This document shows positions 46,260-57,628 of a stretch of 64,000 bases of DNA, in pieces. The translations under genes were made by a program, and so were the position numbers. The stretch lies in contig NC_073745.1 of NCBI RefSeq assembly GCF_029784135.1, positions 241,705,946-241,769,945 on the forward strand, read 5' to 3'. The notes beneath the pieces were generated by a model. That model did not search any database and was not told where the DNA came from. It saw nothing but the letters and a program-made list of their open reading frames with translations. This stretch comes from Toxorhynchites rutilus septentrionalis (Eukaryota > Arthropoda > Insecta > Diptera > Culicidae). Positions within the stretch are counted from its first letter, which is position 1. Every line of letters begins with the position of its first letter.

Positions 46260-47470
46260 TGAAAATAGGAATTGCATAAGGGAACGTTCACGGTCATGAA
46301 AGAAACAAAGAAATTAAGATCATACATTTTGAACAAACGCGATTTAGAAAATGACGTCGGCTACAAGAGGAACGAGACAATCAAAACTATGGACATGGAC
46401 GTGGATTTTTGCGGTATCGCACCGCATACATCCCCGGCAAATGCAACAATCTCTTATGCTGAAAATCAATTTCAAGATAGCGTCTTTCCTGCTTGGCGTC
46501 CAATGATAAAAAGTGGCCAAGCCCCACCATCGCTCACTTTATATAGCCATATAGTTAACGTTGTAGCGACCGCCTATATTTATTTATAATATCTTTTTTG
46601 TCTCTCTCCTTCGCCTTGTTCATACAGTTCGCCCGTACCCGTGGTTGCTTGTAATGAATAGCTGTTTGCTGCGGAAGCGCAGGAAAAATGTATGGGAAAG
46701 TAGGGATTTCTTCCTTCCAATTTTTCATTAATTTGAACTTTATATGAGCTGAAAACCCGTAATGTGTAGCATATAAACAACTGCTGAGGATATTTCCTAT
46801 CAATGTTGTTGTAACTTTATGCCAAAAGCCACAACGGGTTACGGCAGTAATCGTATTGTATAATAAACGCGTGAAAATGCAAACTATAGAGTTCTCTTTA
46901 TATTTTAACTACGTATGAAAAGATACATATTGTTCTTCACGTGTGTTGCTTGTAAGTGTAATTGACAGCAGCTTTTTCCTGGATGATGGTTGTACTAACA
47001 GTGTTGCCTAATCGATGGATATAACAGTACTAACATTGTTGCCGAAACGATGGATATAACAGATGTGTGTATTTGGAACCAAAATCCATTCATTAATTGA
47101 GGAGGTATTAGCGTTCAAAAACTGAACACTTTTTCACACCGAGATATTGAAATGGGCCCCTATATTGAAAGGTTAGACGTAGTCCTACGTCAAAAACATC
47201 GAACACAATAATACCAACAGAAAACAAAAATAAACAAACATCGAGACAAATTGAGGATCATACTGCAATATACAATGATGGTTGGATTAAAAATACTGAT
47301 AACACAACTTTTTTTATTGAACAAGAGTGCAATGATAGCGCAGTTAGAAGCTTGGCCCAAAATTCTCCAAACAATAAATAAAATTATCCACACCCTATAA
47401 AAGTGGCCAAGATGCTTCACAATATCAAAGTAAATGACTACATAGAGATGAAATCAGTGGTAAGATGTCG
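46260..47470. other. Intergenic, part repeat R
   Basis: A 105-codon frame (46272-46589) has no recognisable homology. A repeat-R end (GGTTAGACGTAGTCCTACGT) is at 47162. No gene supported. Confidence 0.4.
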
Positions 47471-47883
47471 TTTCTAATTGACATTTAATAAACCTAGAGA
47501 CGCGAAACAATTAATTTGTTTGAAATTATTGAGTGAAGAGTTCAAATTTGAAGTGTACGTGCCAGTGAGATTCAAGCAAATCATAGGAGTAGTTAAGAAT
47601 GTTGTGAAAACGTTAACTGAAAAGGGTATTCTGGAATATATGAACAGTGGTAATATCAAAATAGAAAAAGTCGAACGAATCCGGAAAAAGCCGAAATAAA
47701 TATTATTCCAATTCGGTTGAAATATATGGAGTTGAAGCTCATTGAGAACCATATGTGTTTCCATAGAGAATTTGTTTTAAAAATTGGAGATATTGGCACA
47801 CACAACATAATTAGAAGGCTAGCTCAGCTAAATGTTGTAAATGTGGTTCAGAACATGACGAAATGGTTTGTAAAACAACAATT

Positions 47884-48559
47884 CTCGCGTAACTTTTCAA
47901 AAGGTCCTATGTAACAAATGTAAACAAATCGAGTTAATGGATGCACGCTATTAGTTTTCAATCATTGAATGTATTACAAAAACAATCGTTCACGTATCTA
48001 TCTTCTTCATCTTTTTGTCGCCGATACAAAAAATATCCAAAGTACAGATTCGAATTTTAAGCACCCGGCTGTTACTTCGGACGCCACTTTCCTCCGACGG
48101 CCGAAACGTCCGAAGTAACAAAGCAGTCGAAACAACTCGCAGTCGTACTTCGGTCGTTTTGGAATTTGTTTCTTACAGGTGTTGTTATCGATTTCAGTGC
48201 AATTCAACGAGTGATAACAATAATAATCAGTCTTTAGAACGAAATGCTGATATTTGGATTGTTGTTTATTAGTTAGTTTCAAATTTTTATAGTGCAACGT
48301 AATATGTCCAATGTGCAAACGCGGGCAGTAAAAACGTCCAATGTAACATTTTTCGGTCCGAGGCTTCAACCTTAATCTCAAATCACGGAACAATAGTTAC
48401 GATTGGTTTTACGAAGTTATTCTTGACAGCTAGTGGTGAAAACAGTGATAAAGATTGATAGTTTTTAAGACAATTTGCGAAATAATGTTCGGGTCTTCAA
48501 CTACGTTTTTCTCGAGTTGGCGAAAATGTTACATTGGACCTTTTCAAAAGTTACGCGAG
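47884..48559. mobile_element. 676-bp MITE with long CTCGCGTAACTTTT ends
   Basis: Left CTCGCGTAACTTTTCAAAAG and reversed right CTCGCGTAACTTTTGAAAAG; pairing extends about 46 bp to a TCGAG. AATT lies on both sides (47880-47883, 48560-48563) and could be a 4-bp duplication, though as a palindrome it could also be part of the ends. It sits exactly at the 3' edge of the SINE that follows. No coding frame. Confidence 0.7.
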
Positions 48560-48563
48560 AATT

Positions 48564-48838
48564 CTTCTTATTGAATGGCGTTAACGTTCCTTGTGAAACT
48601 TTTGCCGTCTCAACTTATGCATTAACTAGCGTCATTTATTAATACTTAGTTGAGATTTCTTAAGCCAAATAACACGCCTCGAATGTATTCCGAGGGACAA
48701 GCTCTTGAATATGCATGACCACAGTGCAAGTCGAAGGGAATTACTTTGACGAAAAATCCCCCGGCCAGAACGGGAATCGAACTCGAACACCCGGCATGAT
48801 AATGTGTGACGCTAACCACTCGGCCACGGGTGAACCCG
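48564..48838 (-). mobile_element. tRNA-derived SINE with intact A and B boxes
   Basis: The minus strand reads GTGGCCGAGTGGTTAGCGTC (A box), then GTTCGAGTTCGATTCCCG (B box), followed by the body shared with 38945-39155. AAAACAACAATT at 47872-47883 and 48839-48850 is the 12-bp target duplication of this SINE, now with the CTCGCG MITE lodged at its 3' end. The boxes define an internal RNA polymerase III promoter. Confidence 0.85.
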
Positions 48839-48964
48839 AAAACAACAATTACGAAATGCATTAATTGCGGGGGAGCACACAAGGCATCAGATACGGACTA
48901 TCCAGAAAGAAATAGACAAGATAAGATTAGAGTGCAAATTGCAAAGAACAATACTGTGCGATTC

Positions 48965-49490
48965 ACATAGCACGTTACGGAGAAGAACGTCTACGTTCCG
49001 TCAACGTCTCCACCAATTCACACATGCAGCACGGCAGTGGAACTTCATACAAATCACTCGTCGAAAAGTGTCTCCTTTTTCACCGCTTGTTTACATCGAC
49101 GAATATATTTTTTTTCCACTATGTTTCGTAGGAGAGTGTATGCATACTGACAGATTTCTACTACGAGGTGTTTAATGAAGGATGAAAGGTGGGAATGTTT
49201 ATGTTTATATATGATTTATCGTACGATTTAATTGAATGCATAAAAGATGTCCACAAAACTGGAGTTAAGCACCTTTTTAAATTTGAACAAATATTGATAA
49301 GAGATTCCCAGCAATTCTTGTTTTTTATTGCGTGATTTGGTTACTGTATAAGTTGTTCGAAACGAAGGTTTCGTGTAATGATTTTATTTTGAGGATTATA
49401 TTCACAAACATACAAGTATGATTAATATAAATTGCATGTATATGATGCGCCTGCCAGCCCGTACATGCAAACGTGGAGGCGATATACATA
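48965..49490. other. Short shared repeat, otherwise empty
   Basis: 48973-49027 (ACGGAGAAGAACGTCTACGT...CACACATGCAG) is the reverse complement of 60330-60390, just before Harbinger-like copy E. The remainder shows nothing. Confidence 0.5.
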
Positions 49491-50625
49491 TTTTTTCTAC
49501 GAACGGACTTAAACGGTTTGCATACCAATCAAATTGGATATTTTCTGTTTCTGTAGATTTTTTTTTGTTTGATGCATTACAATCCCATAGTCTGTATATG
49601 GTTTAAATTGATGAAAATTGGAAGCATTTCCATTTTTCCATACATTTGTTCTGTCCATTTGTGTGCTTTCCCGAACAGAGCTGTCAATATCGGGTATCTT
49701 ATGCAGCCGCTAGAACAGAAACAACGAAGGGGGATAGCGGAAAGAGAAAATTTACGAAGTAAATTCCACTCTTGCATAACAAGTAAGCTGTCGCTACCGT
49801 ATAAGTATTGCATCTCCTCTGAAGAAAATTCTCAGAATATTTCTGTGCTCGAAACAACAAAGGTCGCTTATTCTGCTCGTTTTGTGTTTAATGTTTCCCC
49901 TCGAGCTGTGAACGCTAGCGAATATTTCACTTGAAGTGCATCTGGCATTGCAATTAACACAACCATCCGAGTCATGGCAAAGAAGGCGAAAAAAGAGAAG
50001 AGAGCAAATGATTATAGGTCGCTTCTAAACATCGATGTTTGTTTTTTTGTGTGTTGCTTGTTTTTGTTGCGCGAAACATAGAAACTTAGAGAAACTTCGT
50101 TGACGTTTTTGACCGAGAGTCGAGAAACGATTTTTCATAAACGGTCATTCTCGCGATGTTTCATTTTTAGCACTGCAACTGTGTGCATCTGTTAGACGCG
50201 TGTTTGATGCTTGTTGAATGATGATGCACTTCTTCTTTTTCTTTCGAATTATAGACACTTGAAACTCAGACAGTTCATTCGTCTTTGATGGCGATGCACG
50301 GAAGATGCCTCTCGTTAATATTCAGTGAAATGCGTGCATTGATATAAAGAAACAAATTGCGACATATGATCAATTAGTGTATTGTTCTCGCAAAGACAAA
50401 AAATGATCGTTGCTTGTCGAAATGATTCTACAAAACTACGCAAGTCATTAAACCTTTTCAGGGTCCCCGGAACATTTTACTAAAGATTTATTTATTAAAT
50501 TTCAACGAATTCGCAAATAATATTAGAAATGATGAACCATCAAATTTCAAATGAAAAAAGATTGCGTAGTCCTACGTTCTAAGCGCTCGTGTCTCGGATA
50601 CAATCCCTCGAATTTTTTACGATTT
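49490..50625. repeat. Dispersed repeat family R, long copy 3
   Basis: Same order as copy 1: ACGAACGGACTTAAACGGTT, CAATCCCATAGTCTGTATATG, CTCCTCTGAAGAAAATTCTC, AACCTTTTCAGGGTCCCCGG, ending TTGCGTAGTCCTACGTTCTA and TCGTGTCTCGGATACAATCC. The most complete distal part of the family in the window. The head GACGTAGGACTACGTC is missing. Confidence 0.65.
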
Positions 50626-50968
50626 AATTATTGCTGGGCAGGCCCGAAGGCAGTTTTAATTTGTTAAAATATTAATGAAATTTTTTACTTCATGTTATTT
50701 GATTACGTGAAACATGTAGTACTGAACTTTATTTAACCATTTCTATATAAATTTTGTGATATTTCCACTAAAGCACAATAAACAATCAGGAATGACGTAT
50801 CCGATTGCAACTCTTTCGTATCATATGTAAGAGCTTTAATTGCCTTTAATTGCGGCCGAACATTTTACTTTAATATTTTTCGCCATTTTTTTATGGCAGT
50901 GATGAATCGTATATTCGTATGACAACAGAACTATTATGTTATTAGGTATTGCCTAATAACCATACATG

Positions 50969-51230
50969 TACAGTAAGTTATCTCCAATTAGACATTTAGT
51001 TAATTGGACGGACCTGTAATGGGACACAAATGATTGGACATTTTCATCTCTAATTGGATATTTTGTAAACATCGAGTTTGGTACCCAAAGTATGGCCCCA
51101 GATTGAAAGTCGCCACCAGATGTCGACATTGTACCACTATCATCGTGAGTGTTCAATTACAGGTCAATCAACTCTAATGCGACACTGAGTAGTGCCTCGG
51201 TATGTCGAGGATTAGAGGTAACTTACTGTA
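50969..51230. mobile_element. TA-flanked MITE (family T), copy 1
   Basis: Ends TACAGTAAGTTATCTCC and, reversed, TACAGTAAGTTACCTCTAAT. 262 bp. The interior shares TTTGTAAACATCGAGTT with the copies at 51808 and 52515. TACAGT-type ends with TA suggest a Tc1/mariner-derived MITE. Confidence 0.75.
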
Positions 51231-51807
51231 TAAGCTATTTGGGCGCATCATATGATCAAATATGACCCAAAATATCAGATATTCGATGCTCTATATATAC
51301 GATAGTTATACGATTTAATGTTTGCTGGGTTGGCATATTTGGCAGCTTGGTTTATCAAGTTCATAATCTCTTGTTTACAGTTTTTAGTTGAGTGCAATTG
51401 AATGACGAAGTTGAACTAATTTATTTTTGTCACTATGTTTATCAGACCGGCAAACAGATAATCTTTCGTTCTTAAAAGTTAAAAATATAAGCAACTGTAA
51501 CTTCCACTTTTCTTGAAACCGGCAATACTCGGACATAAAAATAATTTTTAACGTTATATTCCAAACATACATGTATTTACAAAAATCTATAATAATTATT
51601 ATAATTATCAAGAACGTTTTCCGCCATTCGTTTTTTGGATGTCTGTAGTAAATTGTATATACGCATGACAATAGTCGTACTAGATGCATGTATAAGTCGT
51701 ATATTCATCCATCCAATCATCGTGAATGCTGTTGCAAGTGGAAAATAAATGTGTGTTCGTTGCTTATGATGCGAACATAAATAACAATATAATACAATAA
51801 TTTAAAT

Positions 51808-52034
51808 TTAATACGACATGCCGAGGCACCACTCAGTGTCGCTTTGGAGGCGATATAGGCTTGTAATTTAACATTGGCGATGTGAGTGGTACAGTGTCTA
51901 CGTCTGATGGCAACTTTAATGTGGCGCTATAATTTGGGTCCCGAACTCGATGTTTACAAAAATGTCCAATTAAACGTGTCACATTACAGGTCTGGCCAAT
52001 AATCTGTACGTCGCATTAAATGTATCTCACTGTA
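51808..52034. mobile_element. TA-flanked MITE (family T), copy 2, degraded ends
   Basis: Inverse arrangement of the interior words (CGACATGCCGAGGCACCACTC, CGATGTTTACAAAAATGTCC) with a weaker right end TGTATCTCACTGTA. The left end is eroded. Confidence 0.6.
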
Positions 52035-52194
52035 TATCAACAATATTTATTCCCAGTTGTTTTGAGGCATCTCGCACAAATTGGCAATATCATTCAGTTG
52101 TCAGTGCAAGTCGATGCAATTTTTAGAGTGTAAAAAAAGTTCACTGTTTACATAAAAGCAATCTCGAATCGGTCCCACTTTTTTGCTTGAAGTT

Positions 52195-52490
52195 ACTATC
52201 CCCTGCATGCAGTCAATGCTTCCACCAGCACCGTCACGTAAAATGCCAAACGAATGATTTATTTAGTTTTATTCATGGTGTCGCCACCTACAACAATTTT
52301 AAATTGCAATGCCCTCTTTCAAATTAGCATGCCTAGAATCAGTTCTAAATTTTGAAAAAATCAGTGAGAATCATTGAATTCAATTATTTAAATGCTTAAA
52401 CCCCGTAGTCCGACCCTTATTCAACAATAATAATAAATAGAACAATTCTCTCAACTAGTCGCGAATGATTTTCACTCCGAAATTTGGAGC
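52195..52490. repeat. Inverted partner of 60058-60350
   Basis: TGCATGCAGTCAATGCTTCC, ACCAGCACCGTCACGT, ATGGTGTCGCCACCTACAAC and AACCCCGTAGTCCGACCC all recur as reverse complement at 60058-60350, close to Harbinger-like copies in both places. An unclassified dispersed element about 295 bp long. Confidence 0.75.
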
Positions 52491-52514
52491 GAAAAGATAT
52501 GTTGGCATAAAAAG

Positions 52515-52754
52515 TACAGTAAGTTACTTATAATGCGATATGCTGAGGCACCACTCATTATCGCATTGGAGTCGATTTTGACCAATAATTGGACATTCGC
52601 GACTGGTGGCGACTTTCAATGTAGGGCCATAATTTGGGCCTCGAACTCAAAGTTTACAAAAATGTCCAACTAGAGGTAAAAATGTCTAATTAAACGTGTT
52701 GCATCACAGATATGTTCAATTAGCTTAATGTCGATGTAGATGTAAATTACTGTA
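52515..52754. mobile_element. TA-flanked MITE (family T), copy 3
   Basis: TACAGTAAGTTACTTATAAT at the left and, reversed, TACAGTAATTTACATCTACA at the right. 240 bp, with the same interior as copies 1 and 2. Confidence 0.75.
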
Positions 52755-52837
52755 CAACCAAATCAAAACAAAAGCCGAGACACAAAGCCCAGACGAAAAC
52801 CAAACGAGCCGCCCGTCTCCGTCAATTAGGGCGATTA

Positions 52838-53936
52838 AGGCCCATTTATACGTTGCTAGTAGCTGACTTGACAATGAGCAGCTACTGACCCGGTGGACTC
52901 GCTTGACAATTGGTTGACTCGCCTTGTCCGTTCACATAGTGTGAGCTGCTGGCGAGAAACTAGATACTACGGCACGGGTTTACCTGGGATGCCAGGCGAT
53001 TTTTCAAATGTCCATCAAATAGTCAGAAACAGCAATCAGGTCCGAATTTGTCAAATGATTGGTCCGAAATCGACTTCTTTATTGGTAGTTTTCATCTTAG
53101 GTTTTCAGTTGAATGTATCATTACACAATTTTATAGAGATTACAGAGCAGTGTTGAGAATAACACCTGAACAAGTGGAAAAACTGTTGAATTTAATTGCT
53201 CCACAAATACAACGCCAAGATACACTCATGAAGGATGCTGTACCTGCAAGAGTGATAATATAAATGACATTGATATGCCTTTCTTCTGGAATATTGTTCA
53301 GATTGTTGTCGATATTTTTTAGAATCTCGAAAGCATCCATAGCTAAGATAATTCCGGAAGTATGTGATGCTTTAAATGATAGTCTAGAAGACTTTTTAAA
53401 ATTTTATTCACACGCGTCAAAAATTAAAATAATGAATGAAAATGTACTTTTTTAAATCGAATATGTATTCTGTTTCTTAGAACCTTACTTTTTTTCGCAA
53501 GTTGTGAGTGAATTTTGAATGAAAATTGTGCCTGATAATGATTCTATATTAGACATTCTCCAGAAAACTATCTCAAAAAGAAAGCGTGCCCCGCCAGCGT
53601 GCAAAACAGAATAACAATGATTTCGTTAAGAAACTATGAGGGTTTTATTTGTTTTTCCAATAATTTTCAAGTCTATAAATATCTTCGCATATTTTCAAAT
53701 ATCTTAAAAATAGAGACATTTCTTTACATTTGGCATCCCTGATTCGAACGCTAAATTCTGTTTTTGACGTTTTGAAGCATGCGAGTGCGAGTAAATTCAA
53801 AAAACTTTGAAGTAGCTCGCACGCCGGATCACACATGACAATAACTGGCATGATGTGTTCACACGGTGTGAGTAGCTGCACTGCAGTAACTGACTAGACC
53901 GACTCGTATGCTTGCTCGCACCGTCTGAACCCGGCT
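52838..53936 (+). mobile_element. PIF/Harbinger-like element, copy B
   Basis: TTA at 52835-52837 and 53937-53939. Ends AGGCCCATTTATACGTTGCT and, reversed, AGCCGGGTTCAGACGGTGCG, the two imperfect inverted ends of this family. Relative to copy E it has lost about 170 bp between TTTTATAG and AGATTACAGAGC. The remaining frame keeps EQVEKLLNLIAPQIQRQDT and FRISKASIAKIIPEVCDAL, the N-terminal helix-turn-helix region of PIF/Harbinger transposases. No recognisable DDE domain. Confidence 0.85.
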
Positions 53937-53939
53937 TTA

Positions 53940-55124
53940 AGCCGGCGTGCGAGCTACTTCAAAGTTTTTTGAATTTACTCGCACTTGCATGCTTCACAAC
54001 GTCAAAAACAGAATTTAGCGTTCGAATCAGTGATGCCAAATGTAATGAAATGTCTCTATTTTTAAGATATTTGAAAATATGTGAAGATATTTATAGACTT
54101 GAAAATTATTGGAAAAACAAATAAAACCCTCATAGTTTCTAAACGAAATAATTGTTATTTCGTTTTGCACGCTGGCGGGGCACGCTTTCTTTTTGAGATA
54201 GTTTTCTTGAGAATCTCTAATATAGAATCATTATCAGATCACAACTTACAAAAAAAAGTATTGTTCTAAGAAACAGAATACATATTCGATTTAAAAAAGT
54301 ACATTTTCATTCATTATTAAAATTTTTGAAGCGTATTTATTGCACCTGCAAATCGACTATCATTTTCATTTCACAAAATAAATAAAATTAAAAAAAAAAA
54401 TCTTTTAGACTACCATTTATAACATCACATCCTTTCGGAATTATCTGAGCTATGGATGTTTTCGAGATTCTAAAAAATATCGACAACAATCCCAACGATA
54501 TTCCAAAACAAAGGCACATCAATGTCATTTCTAATTTAACTCTTGCAGGTACAGCATCCCTCATGACTGTATCTTGGCGTTGTATTCGTGGAGCAATTAA
54601 ATCCAACAGTTTTTTCACTTGTTCAGGTGTTATTATCAACACTGCTCTGTAATCTCGGGGATCCTCATCGTAGAGTTCCTTCAATATTGTATTTGTTGCT
54701 CCTTTTCTTTGCATCTAATTCCTGGCCCGAATCCTTTTCTCTTTCTGCTTTTTCGGATAGTACCTTCAGTTCAAAGAAATTCAGCACAAAGTATGTATTT
54801 TTAAACACGATCAGCGTTTGTTTTGCTATAAAATTGTGTGATGATACATTCAACTGAAAACCTAAGATGAAAACTGCCAATAAAGAAGTCGATTTTGGAC
54901 CAATCATTTGACAAATTCGGACCTGATTGCTGTTTCTGACTATTTGATGGACATTTGAAAAGTCGCCTGGCATCCCTGGTAAACCCGTGCCGTAGTATCT
55001 AGTTTCTCGCCAGCAGCTCACACTGTGTGAACGGACAAGGCGAGTCAACCAATTGTCAAGCGAGTCCACCGGGTCAGTAGCTGCTCATTGTCAAGTCAGC
55101 TACTAGCAACGTATAAATGGGCCT
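53940..55124 (-). mobile_element. PIF/Harbinger-like element, copy C
   Basis: TTA at 53937-53939 (shared with copy B) and 55125-55127. The 5' end is at 55124. Its 1,185 bp equal copy E minus 107 bp: the deletion removes the subterminal 3' region between two CCGG words, leaving only AGCCGG of that end. A 134-codon frame over the 5' region is identical to that in copy E, so the two are young relatives. The coding part holds MQRKGATNTILKELYDEDPR and DRAV-type helices, but no recognisable DDE domain. Confidence 0.85.
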
Positions 55125-55329
55125 TTACACATTATTCGGTTTCTGCCGGACCGGTTTGAAACCCAAATGGCAAATTTCGACCGTACCAACCTATTTACGG
55201 CGCCGTGATGCAGCCGTCTACTGCGACTACAATGTCCGGTGACCGGACAAGCATTAAATGCGATGACAGTAGTATTGTGTCGACGTCTTGTGGAGATACC
55301 AGTTTGGGAAAGCAAATGATTCTCTATAA

Positions 55330-56700
55330 AGGCCCATTTATACGTTGCTAGTAGCTGACTTCACAATGAGCAGCTACTGACCCGGTGAACTCGCTTGACA
55401 AATGGTTGACTCGCCTTGTCCGTTCACACAATGTGAGCTGCTGGCAAGAAACTAGATACTATGACACAGGTTTACCAGAGATGCCAGGCGATTCTTCAAA
55501 TGTCCATCAAATAGTCAGAAACAGCAAACAGATCCGAATTTGTCAGATGATTGATGCGAAATCGACTTCTTTATTGGCAGTTTTCGTCTTAGGTTTTCAG
55601 TTGAATTTATCATTACACAATTTTATCGCGAAACACACGCTGGCCGTGTTTAAAAATACTTTGTGCTGATTTTTTTTTAACTGAAGGTACTATCCGGAAA
55701 AAGACGAAAGAAAAAAGGATTCGGGCCAGGAATTGGATGCAAAGAAAAGAAGCAACAAATACAATATTGAAGTAACTCTACGATGATGATCCCCGAGAGT
55801 ACAGAGCCGTGTTGAGAATAACACCGGAAAAAGTGAAAAAACTGTTGGATTTAATTGCTCCACAAATACAACGCAATATACACTCATGAGGAATGCTATA
55901 CCTACATGAGTGAAACTAGAAATGGTGTGCCTTTCTTCTGGAATATCGTTCAGATTATTGTCGATATTTTTTTAGAATCACGAAAACATCCATAGCTAAA
56001 ATAGTTCCGAAAGTATGTGGTGCTACAAATGGCAGTCTAAAAGATTTTTCAAAATTTGATTTATTTCGCCTTGACAACAGCTTCGTGTACCAATTTGTGA
56101 AATGAAAATGATAGTAAATTTGCAGGAGGAATAAATACGCCTCAAAAACTAAAATCGAATATGTAAAAAAAATCGAATATGTATTCTGTTTCTTAGAACA
56201 ATACTTTTTTTGCAAGTTGTGAGTGAATTTTGAATGAAAATTGTGCCCGATAATGATTTTATATTTAGAATCCCAAGAAAACTATCTCAAAAAGAAAACG
56301 TGTCCCACCAGCGCGCAAAACAAAATAAAATGAGTAAAAAAACTTTTTAAGTTAAACGGTTTATTTGTGATTAAACATAATAATGTACTAAAAGCTAGAA
56401 AATAATTAGGCAAGTAGCAGTTAGAAGTTATCACACCTCTCCTTCATTAGTTTAGGGCATTGATAAGACTAAAATAAAATCGTGGGACATATGATGAAGT
56501 CACTAATTGTGGATAATGGAAATCCAACGTGCCCCACGATTTCATTTTAGTCTTATCAATGCCCTAGACTAATGAAGGAGAGGTGTGATAACTTCTAACT
56601 GCTACTTTCCTAATTATTTTCTAGCTTTTAGTACATTATTATGTTTAATCACGAATAAACAGTTCAACTTAAAAAGTTTTTTTACTCATTTTATTTTCTA
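55330..56700 (+). mobile_element. PIF/Harbinger-like element, copy F (A/F subtype)
   Basis: TAA at 55327-55329, then AGGCCCATTTATACGTTGCT. The 5' region and transposase N-terminal region follow, with many stops and frameshifts. The tail is of copy-A type (AAATGAGTAAAAAAACTTTT) and then folds back on itself in the hairpin at 56322-56697. No clean 3' terminus or matching TAA was located. Confidence 0.7.
56322..56697. repeat. Long hairpin, 168-bp arms and 39-bp loop
   Basis: 56322-56489 is about 95% identical to the reverse complement of 56529-56697 (GTACTAAAAGCTAGAAAATA against TATTTTCTAGCTTTTAGTAC, GGCATTGATAAGACTAAAAT against ATTTTAGTCTTATCAATGCC). The loop is 56490-56528. It is the tail of Harbinger-like copy F duplicated in inverted orientation; copy A has this tail only once. 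Confidence 0.9.
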
Positions 56701-56810
56701 GTTTTTAGTACATTATCTGTTTCATTAGAATATTTCTCTACAATAAAGCCATTGTACTGTATTCTATCAGTCAAAAAATTTCATTTGATACCGATATTGA
56801 GTGGATTGCA

Positions 56811-57628
56811 GAAAATACATAGTGTGTTCTCCAAGTCAAGTTCGTTGGTTTGATACACATATCTCAATCAACCTCTTGTTTTGAGATGATATGGAATCAG
56901 CTATTTTGTAGCCAAATTGGATTTTTCAAGATAAGCAGTTTTAAAATGACAGCAGAGAAAAAGGTATTTTAGAAATTCGGTCAGTTTCTATTGGTCAAAT
57001 TTCTATTAATGTGGGACAATCCTACAGACATACGAACAGTTCAAGCTAAATAAAACCGTTTAATAAAGTAATTTGCTATTTTGTGATTACGGCCATCTTG
57101 GATTTTAATTTTTCATGATCTACTGTGAACTACTATTCAAGCCCTTTCATTTGAGAGCCATATTAATGGTGTTTTGACATAATATGTAGTCCGCCATTTG
57201 GTAGAATTTTGATGGATTTGCATTTTTCATAAATAACCGTGTTCTACTACTTCATTTGATACCCATAATAATAGGGTTTTTAGAAAATATGTAGTCCGCC
57301 ATTTTGTAGTGGCAGCCATCTTGGATTTACATTTATCATAAATAACTGTATTCTGCTAGTCAGTCCCTTCCATTTGATACCCATATTAATGAAGTTATGA
57401 GGAAATATGTAGTCCGCCATTTTGTAGTGGCAGCCATCTTGGATTTGCATTTTTCTTAAATAACCGTATTCTGCTAGTCAAGCCCTTTCATTTGATACCC
57501 ATATTGATGGGGTTTTGGAAAACCCACATTGATGAGGTTTTGAAGAAGAAAGGGATCCGCCATTTTGTAGCAGCCGCCATCTTGGATTTTCAAGATCATG
57601 AAATACGCAGTTTTGTAATGACTACAGA
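56811..57628. repeat. 818-bp direct repeat, left copy
   Basis: About 99% identical and equal in length to 58765-59582. Internally it is built from four to five degenerate units of about 110 bp with the words TCCGCCATTTTGTAG, GCAGCCATCTTGGATTT, CATTTGATACCCATATTAAT and ATAACCGTATTCTGCTAGTC. No coding frame of note. Confidence 0.9.

Larger units (their letters stand above)
47478..48960 (+). pseudogene. Jockey/I-type retrotransposon gag (ORF1) fragment, split by insertion
   Basis: The plus-strand frame 47478-47699 (FEVYVPVRFKQIIGVVKNVV, then KTLTEKGILEYM) is typical of the region before the zinc knuckles. After frameshifts come PYVFP-like and CFKNWRYWHTQHN (a degenerate knuckle), then KCCKCGSEHDEMVC. 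The next knuckle, CINCGGAHKASDTD, continues at 48857 after the nested SINE/MITE insertion. Joining across the duplicated AAAACAACAATT keeps the frame. Stops make it dead. Confidence 0.7.

Noticed and set aside
46272..46589. 105-codon frame between Harbinger-like copy A and repeat R
   Set aside because: Composition is unremarkable, there is no homology or motif, and no surrounding gene structure.
48770..48835. A tRNA gene on the minus strand
   Set aside because: The A and B boxes are real, but the sequence continues into a SINE body found again at 38945-39155 and cannot complete a cloverleaf.
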